Shown: piece by piece, positions 35,074 through 50,164 of the stretch
Layout of the letters: each line of letters begins with the position of its first letter
Numbering within the stretch: position 1 is the stretch's first letter
Notes under the pieces: model-generated
The model's input: only the letters and a program-made list of their open reading frames with translations
Told to the model about the DNA's origin: nothing
Database searches by the model: none
Made by a program: the position numbers and the translations under genes
Assembly: GCA_964057225.1 (NCBI GenBank)
Contig: OZ059894.1
Location: 19,436,476-19,500,475 of the forward strand
Reading direction: 5' to 3'
Length of the DNA stretch: 64,000 nt
Origin: Auanema rhodensis
Taxonomy: Eukaryota > Nematoda > Chromadorea > Rhabditida > Rhabditidae

Positions 35074-37530
35074 AAATCGAGGATATAAGTGTGAACTTAT
35101 ATCAGTTGATATCTCGGTGCATTTTTAAGCTAGCGCAAATCTGATAACACAGATCGACGCAGCTTAAAAATCCGCATCGAATGCACTATACTACATTGAG
35201 AAACGCTTAATACAAAAATTAGTTATGATCGTTCGAAAAATGATGCATTAGTGTATGTTGAGTTTCCATGTACACTCAACATTGCTTCCAAAAACATTTT
35301 GACAAAAATTTTTTCGAGAAATTTCAAAATAATTTAGCAAAAAGTAGATGTTTTTAGATTCCTTTTTTCAAGGCAAAGACGATGGACAATGTTATTCAAC
35401 GAAAAAATTAAATCTTCAGGGTGAAAATCGAGGATATAAGTGTGAACTTATATCAGTTGATATCTCGGTGCATTTTAAAACTAGCGCAAATCTGCTAACA
35501 CAGATCGACGCAGCTTAAAAATCCGCATCGAATGCACTATACTACATTGAGAAACGCTTAATACAAAAATTAGTTATGATCGTTTGAAAAATGATGCATT
35601 AGTGTATGTTGAGTTTCCATGTACACTCAACATTGCTTCCAAAAACATTTTGACAAAAATTTTTTCGAAAAATTTCAGAATAATTTAGCAAAAAGTAGAT
35701 GTTTTTAGATTCCTTTTTTCAAGGCAAAGACGATGGTCAATGTTATTCAACGAAAAAATCAATTCTTCAGGGTGAAAATCGAGGATATAAGTGTGAACTT
35801 ATATCAGTTGATATCTCGGTGCATTTTTAAGCTAGCGCAAATCTAATAACACAGATCGACGCAGCTTAAAAATCCGCATCGAATGCACTATACTACATTG
35901 AGAAACGCTTAATACAAAAATTAGTTATGATCGTTTGAAAAATGATGCATTAGTGTATGTTGAGTTTCCATGTACACTCAACATTGCTTCCAAAAACATT
36001 TTGACAAAAATTTTTTCGAAAAATTTCAGAATAATTTAGCAAAAAGTAGATGTTTTTAGATTCCTTTTTTCAAGGCAAAAACGATGGTCAATGTTATTCA
36101 ACGAAAAAATCAATTCTTCAGGGTGAAAATCGAGGATATAAGTGTGAACTTATATCAGTTGATATCTCGGTGCATTTTTAAACTAGCGCAAATCTGATAA
36201 CACAGATCGACGCAGCTTAAAAATCCGCATCGAATGCACTATACTACATTGAGAAACGCTTAATACAAAAATTAGTTATGATCGTTTGAAAAATGATGCA
36301 TTAGTGTATGTTGAGTTTCCATGTACACTCAACATTGCTTCCAAAAACATTTTGACAAAAATTTTTTCGAAAAATTTCAAAATAATTTAGCAAAAAGTAG
36401 ATGTTTCTAGATTCCTTTTTTCAAGGCAAAGACGATGGACAATGTTATTCAACGAAAAAATTAATTCTTCAGGGTGAAAATCGAGGATATAAGTGTGAAC
36501 TTATATCAGTTGATATCTCGGTGCATTTTTAAGCTAGCGCAAATCTGATAACACAGATCGACGCAGCTTAAAAATCCGCATCGAATGCACTATACTACAT
36601 TGAGAAACGCTTAATACAAAAATTAGTTATGATCGTTTGAAAAATGATGCGTTAGTGTATGTTGAGTTTCCATGTACACTCAACATTGCTTCCAAAAACA
36701 TTTTGACAAAAATTTTTTCGAAAAATTTCAAAATAATTTAGCAAAAAGTAGATGTTTTTAGATTCCTTTTTTCAAGGCAAAGACGATGGACAATGTTATT
36801 CAACGAAAAAATTAATTCTTCAGGGTGAAAATCGAGGATATAAGTGTGAACTTATATCAGTTGATATCTCGGTGCATTTTTAAGCTAGCGCAAATCTGAT
36901 AACACAGATCGACGCAGCTTAAAAATCCGCATCGAATGCACTATACTACATTGAGAAACGCTTAATACAAAAATTAGTTATGATCGTTTGAAAAATGATG
37001 CATTAGTGTATGTTGAGTTTCCATGTACACTCAACATTGCTTCCAAAAACATTTTGACAAAAATTTTTTCGAAAAATTTCAAAATAATTTAGCAAAAAGT
37101 AGATGTTTTTAGATTCCTTTTTTCAAGGCAAAGACGATGGACAATGTTATTCAACGAAAAAATTAATTCTTCAGGGTGAAAATCGAGGATATAAGTGTGA
37201 ACTTATATCAGTTGATATCTCGGTGCATTTTTAAGCTAGCGCAAATCTGATAACACAGATCGACGCAGCTTAAAAATCCGCATCGAATGCACTATACTAC
37301 GTTGAGAAACGCTTAATACAAAAATTAGTTATGATCGTTTGAAAAATGATGCATTAGTGTATGTTGAGTTTTCATGTACACTCAACATTGCTTCCAAAAA
37401 CATTTTGACAAAAATTTTTTCGAAAAATTTCAGAATAATTTAGCAAAAAGTAGATGTTTTTAGATTCCTTTTTTCAAGGCAAAGACGATGGACAATGTTA
37501 TTCAACGAAAAAATTAATTCTTCAGGGTGA
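35074..37530 (+). repeat. Mixed stretch M101-M107 between the second and third X-Y-Z series
   Basis: M101 is an isolated monomer with the block II cgagaaatttc allele joined to C at p161, and it ends in ttaaatcttcagg. M102 has ctgctaac at 35492, again 1,053 bp after the previous V, but with cattttaaaactag and gtttccatg, so it is V-like only on its left side. M105 introduces gcgttagtg (p174 G), later common in block IV. M107 has actacgttgag and gttttcatg. No clear higher-order order is visible. Confidence 0.8.
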
Positions 37531-39634
37531 AAATCGAGGATATAAGTGTGAACTTATATCAGTTGATATCTCGGTGCATTTTTAAGCTAGCGCAAATCTG
37601 ATAACACAGATCGACGCAGCTTAAAAGTCCGCATCGAATGCACTTTACTACATTGAGAAACGCTTAATACAAAAATTAGTTATGATCGTTTGAAAAATGA
37701 TGCATTAGTGTATGTTGAGTTTCCATGTACACTCAACATTGCTTCCAAAAACATTTTGACAAAAATTTTTTCGAAAAATTTCAGAATAATTTAGCAAAAA
37801 GTAGATGTTTTTAGATTCCATTTTTCAAGGCAAAGACGATGGACAATGTTATTCAACGAAAAAATTAATTCTTCAGGGTGAAAATCGAGGATATAAGTGT
37901 GAACTTATATCAGTTGATATCTCGGTGCATTTTTAAGCTAGCGCAAATCTGATAACACAGATCGACGCAGTTTAAAATCCGCATCGAATGCACTATACTC
38001 ATTGAAAAACGCTTAATACAAAAATTAGTTATGATCGTTCGAAAAATGATGCATTAGTGTATGTTGAGTTTCCATGTACACTCAACATTGCTTCCAAAAA
38101 CATTTTGACAAAAATTTTTTCGAAAAATTTCAGAATAATTTAGCAAAAAGTAGATGTTTTTAGATTCCTTTTTTCAAGGCAAAAACGATGGTCAATGTTA
38201 TTCAACGAAAAAATCAATTCTTCAGGGTGAAAATCGAGGATATAAGTGTGAACTTATATCAGTTGATATCTCGGTGCATTTTTAAACTAGCGCAAATCTG
38301 ATAACACAGATCGACGCAGCTTAAAAATCCGCATCGAATGCACTATACTACATTGAGAATCGCTTAATACAAAAATTAGTTATGATCGTTTGAAAAATGA
38401 TGCATTAGTGCATGTTGAGTTTCCATGTACACTCAACATTGCTTCCAAAAACATTTTGACAAAAATTTTTTCGAAAAATTTCAGAATAATTTAGCAAAAA
38501 GTAGATGTTTTTAGATTCCATTTTTCAAGGCAAAGACGATGGACAATGTTATTCAACGAAAAAATTAATTCTTCAGGGTGAAAATCGAGGATATAAGTGT
38601 GAACTTATATCAGTTGATATCTCGGTGCATTTTTAAGCTAGCGCAAATCTGATAACACAGATCGACGCAGCTTAAAAATCCGCATCGAATGCACTATACT
38701 ACATTGAGAAACGCTTAATACAAAAATTAGTTATGATCGTTTGAAAAATGATGCATTAGTGTATGTTGAGTTTCCATGTACACTCAACATTGCTTCCAAA
38801 AACATTTTGACAAAAATTTTTTCGAAAAATTTCAAAATAATTTAGCAAAAAGTAGATGTTTTTAGATTCCTTTTTCCAAGGCAAAGACGATGGACAATGT
38901 TATTCAACGAAAAAATTAATTCTTCAGGGTGAAAATCGAGGATATAAGTGTGAACTTATATCAGTTGATATCTCGGTGCATTTTTAAGCTAGCGCAAATC
39001 TGCTAACACAGATCGACGCAGCTTAAAAATCCGCATCGAATGCACTATACTACATTGAGAAACGCTTAATACAAAAATTAGTTATGATCGTTTGAAAAAT
39101 GATGCATTAGTGTATGTTGAGTTTTCATGTACACTCAACATTGCTTCCAAAAACATTTTGACAAAAATTTTTTCGAAAAATTTCAGAATAATTTAGCAAA
39201 AAGTAGATGTTTTTAGATTCCTTTTTTCAAGGCAAAAACGATGGTCAATGTTATTCAACGAAAAAATCAATTCTTCAGGGTGAAAATCGAGGATATAAGT
39301 GTGAACTTATATCAGTTGATATCTCGGTGCATTTTTAAACTAGCGCAAATCTGATAACACAGATCGACGCAGCTTAAAAATCCGCATCGAATGCACTATA
39401 CTACATTGAGAAACGCTTAATACAAAAATTAGTTATGATCGTTTGAAAAATGATGCATTAGTGCATGTTGAGTTTCCATGTACACTCAACATTGCTTCCA
39501 AAAACATTTTGACAAAAATTTTTTCGAAAAATTTCAAAATAATTTAGCAAAAAGTAGATGTTTTTAGATTCCTTTTTTCAAGGCAAAGACGATGGACAAT
39601 GTTATTCAACGAAAAAATTAATTCTTCAGGGTGA
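37531..39634 (+). repeat. Partial third X-Y-Z-W-V-Z' series (M108-M113)
   Basis: X (aaaagtcc, gcactttac) at M108, the 349-bp Y at M109, Z at M110, W (tttttccaagg) at M111, V (ctgctaac at 39000) at M112, and a Z'-like M113 that switches to caaaata, ccttttttc and gacaatg in its right part. X starts 7,018 bp after the X of unit 2 (20 monomers minus two bases). It ends by grading into block IV. Confidence 0.88.
37882..38230 (+). repeat. Y monomer copy 3 (M109, 349 bp)
   Basis: The same two losses. This is the last length variant in the window: every complete monomer after it is 351 bp. Confidence 0.92.
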
Positions 39635-42600
39635 AAATCGAGGATATAAGTGTGAACTTATATCAGTTGATATCTCGGTGCATTTTTAAGCTAGCGCAAA
39701 TCTGATAACACAGAACGACGCAGCTTAAAAATCCGCATCGAATGCACTATACTACATTGAGAAACGCTTAATACAAAAATTAGTTATGATCGTTTGAAAA
39801 ATGATGCATTAGTGTATGTTGAGTTTCCATGTACACTCAACATTGCTTCCAAAAACATTTTGACAAAAATTTTTTCGAAAAATTTCAGAATAATTTAGCA
39901 AAAAGTTGATGTTTTTAGATTCCATTTTTCAAGGCAAAGACGATGGACAATGTTATTCAACGAAAAAATTAATTCTTCAGGGTGAAAATCGAGGATATAA
40001 GTGTGAACTTATATCAGTTGATATCTCGGTGCATTTTTAAGCTAGCGCAAATCTGATAACACAGATCGACGCAGCTTAAAAATCCGCATCGAATGCACTA
40101 TACTACATTGAGAAACGCTTAATACAAAAATTAGTTATGATCGTTTGAAAAATGATGCGTTAGTGTATGTTGAGTTTCCATGTACACTCAACATTGCTTC
40201 CAAAAACATTTTGACAAAAATTTTTTCGAAAAATTTCAAAATAATTTAGCAAAAAGTAGATGTTTTTAGATTCCATTTTTTAAGGCAAAGACGATGGACA
40301 ATGTTATTCAACGAAAAAATTAATTCTTCAGGGTGAAAATCGAGGATATAAGTGTGAACTTATATCAGTTGATATCTCGGTGCATTTTTAAGCTAGCGCA
40401 AATCTGATAACACAGAACGACGCAGCTTAAAAATCCGCATCGAATGCACTATACTACATTGAGAAACGCTTAATACAAAAATTAGTTATGATCGTTTGAA
40501 AAATGATGCATTAGTGTATGTTGAGTTTCCATGTACACTCAACATTGCTTCCAAAAACATTTTGACAAAAATTTTTTCGAAAAATTTCAAAATAATTTAG
40601 CAAAAAGTAGATGTTTTTAGATTCCTTTTTTCAAGGCAAAGACGATGGACAATGTTATTCAACGAAAAAATTAATTCTTCAGGGTGAAAATCGAGGATAT
40701 AAGTGTGAACTTATATCAGTTGATATCTCGGTGCATTTTTAAGCTAGCGCAAATCTGATAACACAGAACGACGCAGCTTAAAAATCCGCATCGAATGCAC
40801 TATACTACATTGAGAAACGCTTAATACAAAAATTAGTTATGATCGTTTGAAAAATGATGCATTAGTGTATGTTGAGTTTCCATGTACACTCAACATTGCT
40901 TCCAAAAACATTTTGACAAAAATTTTTTCGAAAAATTTCAAAATAATTTAGCAAAAAGTAGATGTTTTTAGATTCCTTTTTTCAAGGCAAAGACGATGGA
41001 CAATGTTATTCAACGAAAAAATTAATTCTTCAGGGTGAAAATCGAGGATATAAGTGTGAACTTATATCAGTTGATATCTCGGTGCATTTTTAAGCTAGCG
41101 CAAATCTGATAACACAGAACGACGCAGCTTAAAAATTCGCATCGAATGCACTATACTACATTGAAAAACGCTTAATACAAAAATTAGTTATGATCGTTTG
41201 AAAAATGATGCATTAGTGTATGTTGAGTTTCCATGTACACTCAACATTGCTTCCAAAAACATTTTGACAAAAATTTTTTCGAAAAATTTCGAAATAATTT
41301 AGCAAAAAGTAGATGTTTTTAGATTCCATTTTTTAAGGCAAAGACGATGGACAATGTTATTCAACGAAAAAATTAATTCTTCAGGGTGAAAATCGAGGAT
41401 ATAAGTGTGAACATATATCAGTTGATATCTCGGTGCATTTTTAAGCTAGCGCAAATCTGATAACACAGAACGACGCAGCTTAAAAATCCGCATCGAATGC
41501 ACTATACTACATTGAGAAACGCTTAATACAAAAATTAGTTATGATCGTTTGAAAAATGATGCATTAGTGTATGTTGAGTTTCCATGTACACTCAACATTG
41601 CTTCCAAAAACATTTTGACAAAAATTTTTTCGAAAAATTTCAAAATAATTTAGCAAAAAGTAGATGTTTTTAGATTCCTTTTTTCAAGGCAAAGACGATG
41701 GACAATGTTATTCAACGAAAAAATTAATTCTTCAGGGTGAAAATCGAGGATATAAGTGTGAACTTATATCAGTTGATATCTCGGTGCATTTTTAAGCTAG
41801 CGCAAATCTGATAACACAGATCGACGCAGCTTAAAAATCCGCATCGAATGCACTATACTACATTGAGAAACGCTTAATACAAAAATTAGTTATGATCGTT
41901 TGAAAAATGATGCATTAGTGTATGTTGAGTTTCCATGTACACTCAACATTGCTTCCAAAAACATTTTGACAAAAATTTTTTCGAAAAATTTCGAAATAAT
42001 TTAGCAAAAAGTAGATGTTTTTAGATTCCATTTTTCAAGGCAAAGACGATGGACAATGTTATTCAACGAAAAAATTAATTCTTCAGGGTGAAAATCGAGG
42101 ATATAAGTGTGAACTTATATCAGTTGATATCTCGGTGCATTTTTAAGCTAGCGCAAATCTGATAACACAGATCGACGCAGCTTAAAAATCCGCATCGAAT
42201 GCACTATACTACATTGAGAAACGCTTAATACAAAAATTAGTTATGATCGTTTGAAAAATGATGCATTAGTGTATGTTGAGTTTCCATGTACACTCAACAT
42301 TGCTTCCAAAAACATTTTGACAAAAATTTTTTCGAAAAATTTCAGAATAATTTAGCAAAAAGTAGATGTTTTTAGATTCCATTTTTCAAGGCAAAGACGA
42401 TGGACAATGTTATTCAACGAAAAAATTAATTCTTCAGGGTGAAAATCGAGGATATAAGTGTGAACTTATATCAGTTGATATCTCGGTGCATTTTTAAGCT
42501 AGCGCAAATCTGATAACACAGATCGACGCAGCTTAAAAATCCGCATCGAATGCACTATACTACATTGAGAAACGCTTAATACAAAAATTAGTTATGATCG

Positions 42601-45600
42601 TTTGAAAAATGATGCGTTAGTGTATGTTGAGTTTCCATGTACACTCAACATTGCTTCCAAAAACATTTTGACAAAAATTTTTTCGAAAAATTTCAAAATA
42701 ATTTAGCAAAAAGTAGATGTTTTTAGATTCCATTTTTTAAGGCAAAGACGATGGACAATGTTATTCAACGAAAAAATTAATTCTTCAGGGTGAAAATCGA
42801 GGATATAAGTGTGAACTTATATCAGTTGATATCTCGGTGCATTTTTAAGCTAGCGCAAATCTGATAACACAGAACGACGCAGCTTAAAAATCCGCATCGA
42901 ATGCACTATACTACATTGAGAAACGCTTAATACAAAAATTAGTTATGATCGTTTGAAAAATGATGCATTAGTGTATGTTGAGTTTCCATGTACACTCAAC
43001 ATTGCTTCCAAAAACATTTTGACAAAAATTTTTTCGAAAAATTTCAAAATAATTTAGCAAAAAGTAGATGTTTTTAGATTCCTTTTTTCAAGGCAAAGAC
43101 GATGGACAATGTTATTCAACGAAAAAATTAATTCTTCAGGGTGAAAATCGAGGATATAAGTGTGAACTTATATCAGTTGATATCTCGGTGCATTTTTAAG
43201 CTAGCGCAAATCTGATAACACAGAACGACGCAGCTTAAAAATTCGCATCGAATGCACTATACTACATTGAAAAACGCTTAATACAAAAATTAGTTATGAT
43301 CGTTTGAAAAATGATGCATTAGTGTATGTTGAGTTTCCATGTACACTCAACATTGCTTCCAAAAACATTTTGACAAAAATTTTTTCGAAAAATTTCAAAA
43401 TAATTTAGCAAAAAGTAGATGTTTTTAGATTCCATTTTTTAAGGCAAAGACGATGGACAATGTTATTCAACGAAAAAATTAATTCTTCAGGGTGAAAATC
43501 GAGGATATAAGTGTGAACTTATATCAGTTGATATCTCGGTGCATTTTTAAGCTAGCGCAAATCTGATAACACAGAACGACGCAGCTTAAAAATCCGCATC
43601 GAATGCACTATACTACATTGAGAAACGCTTAATACAAAAATTAGTTATGATCGTTTGAAAAATGATGCATTAGTGTATGTTGAGTTTCCATGTACACTCA
43701 ACATTGCTTCCAAAAACATTTTGACAAAAATTTTTTCGAAAAATTTCAAAATAATTTAGCAAAAAGTAGATGTTTTTAGATTCCTTTTTTCAAGGCAAAG
43801 ACGATGGACAATGTTATTCAACGAAAAAATTAATTCTTCAGGGTGAAAATCGAGGATATAAGTGTGAACTTATATCAGTTGATATCTCGGTGCATTTTTA
43901 AGCTAGCGCAAATCTGATAACACAGATCGACGCAGCTTAAAAATCCGCATCGAATGCACTATACTACATTGAGAAACGCTTAATACAAAAATTAGTTATG
44001 ATCGTTTGAAAAATGATGCATTAGTGTATGTTGAGTTTCCATGTACACTCAACATTGCTTCCAAAAACATTTTGACAAAAATTTTTTCGAAAAATTTCGA
44101 AATAATTTAGCAAAAAGTAGATGTTTTTAGATTCCATTTTTCAAGGCAAAGACGATGGACAATGTTATTCAACGAAAAAATTAATTCTTCAGGGTGAAAA
44201 TCGAGGATATAAGTGTGAACTTATATCAGTTGATATCTCGGTGCATTTTTAAGCTAGCGCAAATCTGATAACACAGAACGACGCAGCTTAAAAATTCGCA
44301 TCGAATGCACTATACTACATTGAAAAACGCTTAATACAAAAATTAGTTATGATCGTTTGAAAAATGATGCATTAGTGTATGTTGAGTTTCCATGTACACT
44401 CAACATTGCTTCCAAAAACATTTTGACAAAAATTTTTTCGAAAAATTTCAAAATAATTTAGCAAAAAGTAGATGTTTTTAGATTCCTTTTTTCAAGGCAA
44501 AGACGATGGACAATGTTATTCAACGAAAAAATTAATTCTTCAGGGTGAAAATCGAGGATATAAGTGTGAACTTATATCAGTTGATATCTCGGTGCATTTT
44601 TAAGCTAGCGCAAATCTGATAACACAGATCGACGCAGCTTAAAAATCCGCATCGAATGCACTATACTACATTGAGAAACGCTTAATACAAAAATTAGTTA
44701 TGATCGTTTGAAAAATGATGCATTAGTGTATGTTGAGTTTCCATGTACACTCAACATTGCTTCCAAAAACATTTTGACAAAAATTTTTTCGAAAAATTTC
44801 GAAATAATTTAGCAAAAAGTAGATGTTTTTAGATTCCATTTTTCAAGGCAAAGACGATGGACAATGTTATTCAACGAAAAAATTAATTCTTCAGGGTGAA
44901 AATCGAGGATATAAGTGTGAACTTATATCAGTTGATATCTCGGTGCATTTTTAAGCTAGCGCAAATCTGATAACACAGATCGACGCAGCTTAAAAATCCG
45001 CATCGAATGCACTATACTACATTGAGAAACGCTTAATACAAAAATTAGTTATGATCGTTTGAAAAATGATGCATTAGTGTATGTTGAGTTTCCATGTACA
45101 CTCAACATTGCTTCCAAAAACATTTTGACAAAAATTTTTTCGAAAAATTTCGAAATAATTTAGCAAAAAGTAGATGTTTTTAGATTCCATTTTTCAAGGC
45201 AAAGACGATGGACAATGTTATTCAACGAAAAAATTAATTCTTCAGGGTGAAAATCGAGGATATAAGTGTGAACTTATATCAGTTGATATCTCGGTGCATT
45301 TTTAAGCTAGCGCAAATCTGATAACACAGATCGACGCAGCTTAAAAATCCGCATCGAATGCACTATACTACATTGAGAAACGCTTAATACAAAAATTAGT
45401 TATGATCGTTTGAAAAATGATGCATTAGTGTATGTTGAGTTTCCATGTACACTCAACATTGCTTCCAAAAACATTTTGACAAAAATTTTTTCGAAAAATT
45501 TCAAAATAATTTAGCAAAAAGTAGATGTTTTTAGATTCCTTTTTTCAAGGCAAAGACGATGGACAATGTTATTCAACGAAAAAATTAATTCTTCAGGGTG

Positions 45601-46303
45601 AAAATCGAGGATATAAGTGTGAACTTATATCAGTTGATATCTCGGTGCATTTTTAAGCTAGCGCAAATCTGATAACACAGATCGACGCAGCTTAAAAATC
45701 CGCATCGAATGCACTATACTACATTGAGAAACGCTTAATACAAAAATTAGTTATGATCGTTTGAAAAATGATGCATTAGTGTATGTTGAGTTTCCATGTA
45801 CACTCAACATTGCTTCCAAAAACATTTTGACAAAAATTTTTTCGAAAAATTTCGAAATAATTTAGCAAAAAGTAGATGTTTTTAGATTCCATTTTTCAAG
45901 GCAAAGACGATGGACAATGTTATTCAACGAAAAAATTAATTCTTCAGGGTGAAAATCGAGGATATAAGTGTGAACTTATATCAGTTGATATCTCGGTGCA
46001 TTTTTAAGCTAGCGCAAATCTGATAACACAGATCGACGCAGCTTAAAAATCCGCATCGAATGCACTATACTACATTGAGAAACGCTTAATACAAAAATTA
46101 GTTATGATCGTTTGAAAAATGATGCATTAGTGTATGTTGAGTTTCCATGTACACTCAACATTGCTTCCAAAAACATTTTGACAAAAATTTTTTCGAAAAA
46201 TTTCAGAATAATTTAGCAAAAAGTAGATGTTTTTAGATTCCATTTTTCAAGGCAAAGACGATGGACAATGTTATTCAACGAAAAAATTAATTCTTCAGGG
46301 TGA

Positions 46304-46654
46304 AAATCGAGGATATAAGTGTGAACTTATATCAGTTGATATCTCGGTGCATTTTTAAGCTAGCGCAAATCTGATAACACAGATCGACGCAGCTTAAAAA
46401 TCCGCATCGAATGCACACTACTACATTGAGAAACGCTTAATACAAAAATTAGTTATGATCGTTTGAAAAATGATGCGTTAGTGTATGTTGAGTTTCCATG
46501 TACACTCAACATTGCTTCCAAAAACATTTTGACAAAAATTTTTTCGAAAAATTTCAAAATAATTTAGCAAAAAGTAGATGTTTTTAGATTCCATTTTTTA
46601 AGGCAAAGACGATGGACAATGTTATTCAACGAAAAAATTAATTCTTCAGGGTGA
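46304..46654 (+). repeat. M133: gcacactac/gcgttag monomer, copy 1
   Basis: Two adjacent changes at p114-115 (gcacactac for gcactatac), next to the outer arm of the compound dyad, together with G at p174 and ttttttaagg. The same combination recurs in M139 and M153. Confidence 0.9.
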
Positions 46655-48409
46655 AAATCGAGGATATAAGTGTGAACTTATATCAGTTGATATCTCGGTG
46701 CATTTTTAAGCTAGCGCAAATCTGATAACACAGAACGACGCAGCTTAAAAATCCGCATCGAATGCACTATACTACATTGAGAAACGCTTAATACAAAAAT
46801 TAGTTATGATCGTTTGAAAAATGATGCATTAGTGTATGTTGAGTTTCCATGTACACTCAACATTGCTTCCAAAAACATTTTGACAAAAATTTTTTCGAAA
46901 AATTTCGAAATAATTTAGCAAAAAGTAGATGTTTTTAGATTCCATTTTTCAAGGCAAAGACGATGGACAATGTTATTCAACGAAAAAATTAATTCTTCAG
47001 GGTGAAAATCGAGGATATAAGTGTGAACTTATATCAGTTGATATCTCGGTGCATTTTTAAGCTAGCGCAAATCTGATAACACAGAACGACGCAGCTTAAA
47101 AATTCGCATCGAATGCACTATACTACATTGAAAAACGCTTAATACAAAAATTAGTTATGATCGTTTGAAAAATGATGCATTAGTGTATGTTGAGTTTCCA
47201 TGTACACTCAACATTGCTTCCAAAAACATTTTGACAAAAATTTTTTCGAAAAATTTCAAAATAATTTAGCAAAAAGTAGATGTTTTTAGATTCCTTTTTT
47301 CAAGGCAAAGACGATGGACAATGTTATTCAACGAAAAAATTAATTCTTCAGGGTGAAAATCGAGGATATAAGTGTGAACTTATATCAGTTGATATCTCGG
47401 TGCATTTTTAAGCTAGCGCAAATCTGATAACACAGATCGACGCAGCTTAAAAATCCGCATCGAATGCACTATACTACATTGAGAAACGCTTAATACAAAA
47501 ATTAGTTATGATCGTTTGAAAAATGATGCATTAGTGTATGTTGAGTTTCCATGTACACTCAACATTGCTTCCAAAAACATTTTGACAAAAATTTTTTCGA
47601 AAAATTTCGAAATAATTTAGCAAAAAGTAGATGTTTTTAGATTCCATTTTTCAAGGCAAAGACGATGGACAATGTTATTCAACGAAAAAATTAATTCTTC
47701 AGGGTGAAAATCGAGGATATAAGTGTGAACTTATATCAGTTGATATCTCGGTGCATTTTTAAGCTAGCGCAAATCTGATAACACAGATCGACGCAGCTTA
47801 AAAATCCGCATCGAATGCACTATACTACATTGAGAAACGCTTAATACAAAAATTAGTTATGATCGTTTGAAAAATGATGCATTAGTGTATGTTGAGTTTC
47901 CATGTACACTCAACATTGCTTCCAAAAACATTTTGACAAAAATTTTTTCGAAAAATTTCAAAATAATTTAGCAAAAAGTAGATGTTTTTAGATTCCTTTT
48001 TTCAAGGCAAAGACGATGGACAATGTTATTCAACGAAAAAATTAATTCTTCAGGGTGAAAATCGAGGATATAAGTGTGAACTTATATCAGTTGATATCTC
48101 GGTGCATTTTTAAGCTAGCGCAAATCTGATAACACAGATCGACGCAGCTTAAAAATCCGCATCGAATGCACTATACTACATTGAGAAACGCTTAATACAA
48201 AAATTAGTTATGATCGTTTGAAAAATGATGCATTAGTGTATGTTGAGTTTCCATGTACACTCAACATTGCTTCCAAAAACATTTTGACAAAAATTTTTTC
48301 GAAAAATTTCGAAATAATTTAGCAAAAAGTAGATGTTTTTAGATTCCATTTTTCAAGGCAAAGACGATGGACAATGTTATTCAACGAAAAAATTAATTCT
48401 TCAGGGTGA

Positions 48410-48760
48410 AAATCGAGGATATAAGTGTGAACTTATATCAGTTGATATCTCGGTGCATTTTTAAGCTAGCGCAAATCTGATAACACAGATCGACGCAGCT
48501 TAAAAATCCGCATCGAATGCACACTACTACATTGAGAAACGCTTAATACAAAAATTAGTTATGATCGTTTGAAAAATGATGCGTTAGTGTATGTTGAGTT
48601 TCCATGTACACTCAACATTGCTTCCAAAAACATTTTGACAAAAATTTTTTCGAAAAATTTCAAAATAATTTAGCAAAAAGTAGATGTTTTTAGATTCCAT
48701 TTTTTAAGGCAAAGACGATGGACAATGTTATTCAACGAAAAAATTAATTCTTCAGGGTGA
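48410..48760 (+). repeat. M139: gcacactac/gcgttag monomer, copy 2
   Basis: Same as M133, 2,106 bp (six monomers) downstream. The following monomer M140 has a private ttactaaaaag in place of ttagcaaaaag. Confidence 0.9.
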
Positions 48761-50164
48761 AAATCGAGGATATAAGTGTGAACTTATATCAGTTGATATC
48801 TCGGTGCATTTTTAAGCTAGCGCAAATCTGATAACACAGAACGACGCAGCTTAAAAATCCGCATCGAATGCACTATACTACATTGAGAAACGCTTAATAC
48901 AAAAATTAGTTATGATCGTTTGAAAAATGATGCATTAGTGTATGTTGAGTTTCCATGTACACTCAACATTGCTTCCAAAAACATTTTGACAAAAATTTTT
49001 TCGAAAAATTTCAAAATAATTTACTAAAAAGTAGATGTTTTTAGATTCCTTTTTTCAAGGCAAAGACGATGGACAATGTTATTCAACGAAAAAATTAATT
49101 CTTCAGGGTGAAAATCGAGGATATAAGTGTGAACTTATATCAGTTGATATCTCGGTGCATTTTTAAGCTAGCGCAAATCTGATAACACAGATCGACGCAG
49201 CTTAAAAATCCGCATCGAATGCACTATACTACATTGAGAAACGCTTAATACAAAAATTAGTTATGATCGTTTGAAAAATGATGCATTAGTGTATGTTGAG
49301 TTTCCATGTACACTCAACATTGCTTCCAAAAACATTTTGACAAAAATTTTTTCGAAAAATTTCAGAATAATTTAGCAAAAAGTAGATGTTTTTAGATTCC
49401 ATTTTTCAAGGCAAAGACGATGGACAATGTTATTCAACGAAAAAATTAATTCTTCAGGGTGAAAATCGAGGATATAAGTGTGAACTTATATCAGTTGATA
49501 TCTCGGTGCATTTTTAAGCTAGCGCAAATCTGATAACACAGATCGACGCAGCTTAAAAATCCGCATCGAATGCACTATACTACATTGAGAAACGCTTAAT
49601 ACAAAAATTAGTTATGATCGTTTGAAAAATGATGCGTTAGTGTATGTTGAGTTTCCATGTACACTCAACATTGCTTCCAAAAACATTTTGACAAAACTTT
49701 TTTCGAAAAATTTCAAAATAATTTAGCAAAAAGTAGATGTTTTTAGATTCCATTTTTTAAGGCAAAGACGATGGACAATGTTATTCAACGAAAAAATTAA
49801 TTCTTCAGGGTGAAAATCGAGGATATAAGTGTGAACTTATATCAGTTGATATCTCGGTGCATTTTTAAGCTAGCGCAAATCTGATAACACAGAACGACGC
49901 AGCTTAAAAATCCGCATCGAATGCACTATACTACATTGAGAAACGCTTAATACAAAAATTAGTTATGATCGTTTGAAAAATGATGCATTAGTGTATGTTG
50001 AGTTTCCATGTACACTCAACATTGCTTCCAAAAACATTTTGACAAAAATTTTTTCGAAAAATTTCAAAATAATTTAGCAAAAAGTAGATGTTTTTAGATT
50101 CCTTTTTTCAAGGCAAAGACGATGGACAATGTTATTCAACGAAAAAATTAATTCTTCAGGGTGA

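Noticed and set aside
24899-39634. Compensatory base pairing between p56 and p90 in the compound dyad
   Set aside because: Monomers with A at p56 keep C at p90, and those with T at p90 keep G at p56, so the changes are not coupled.
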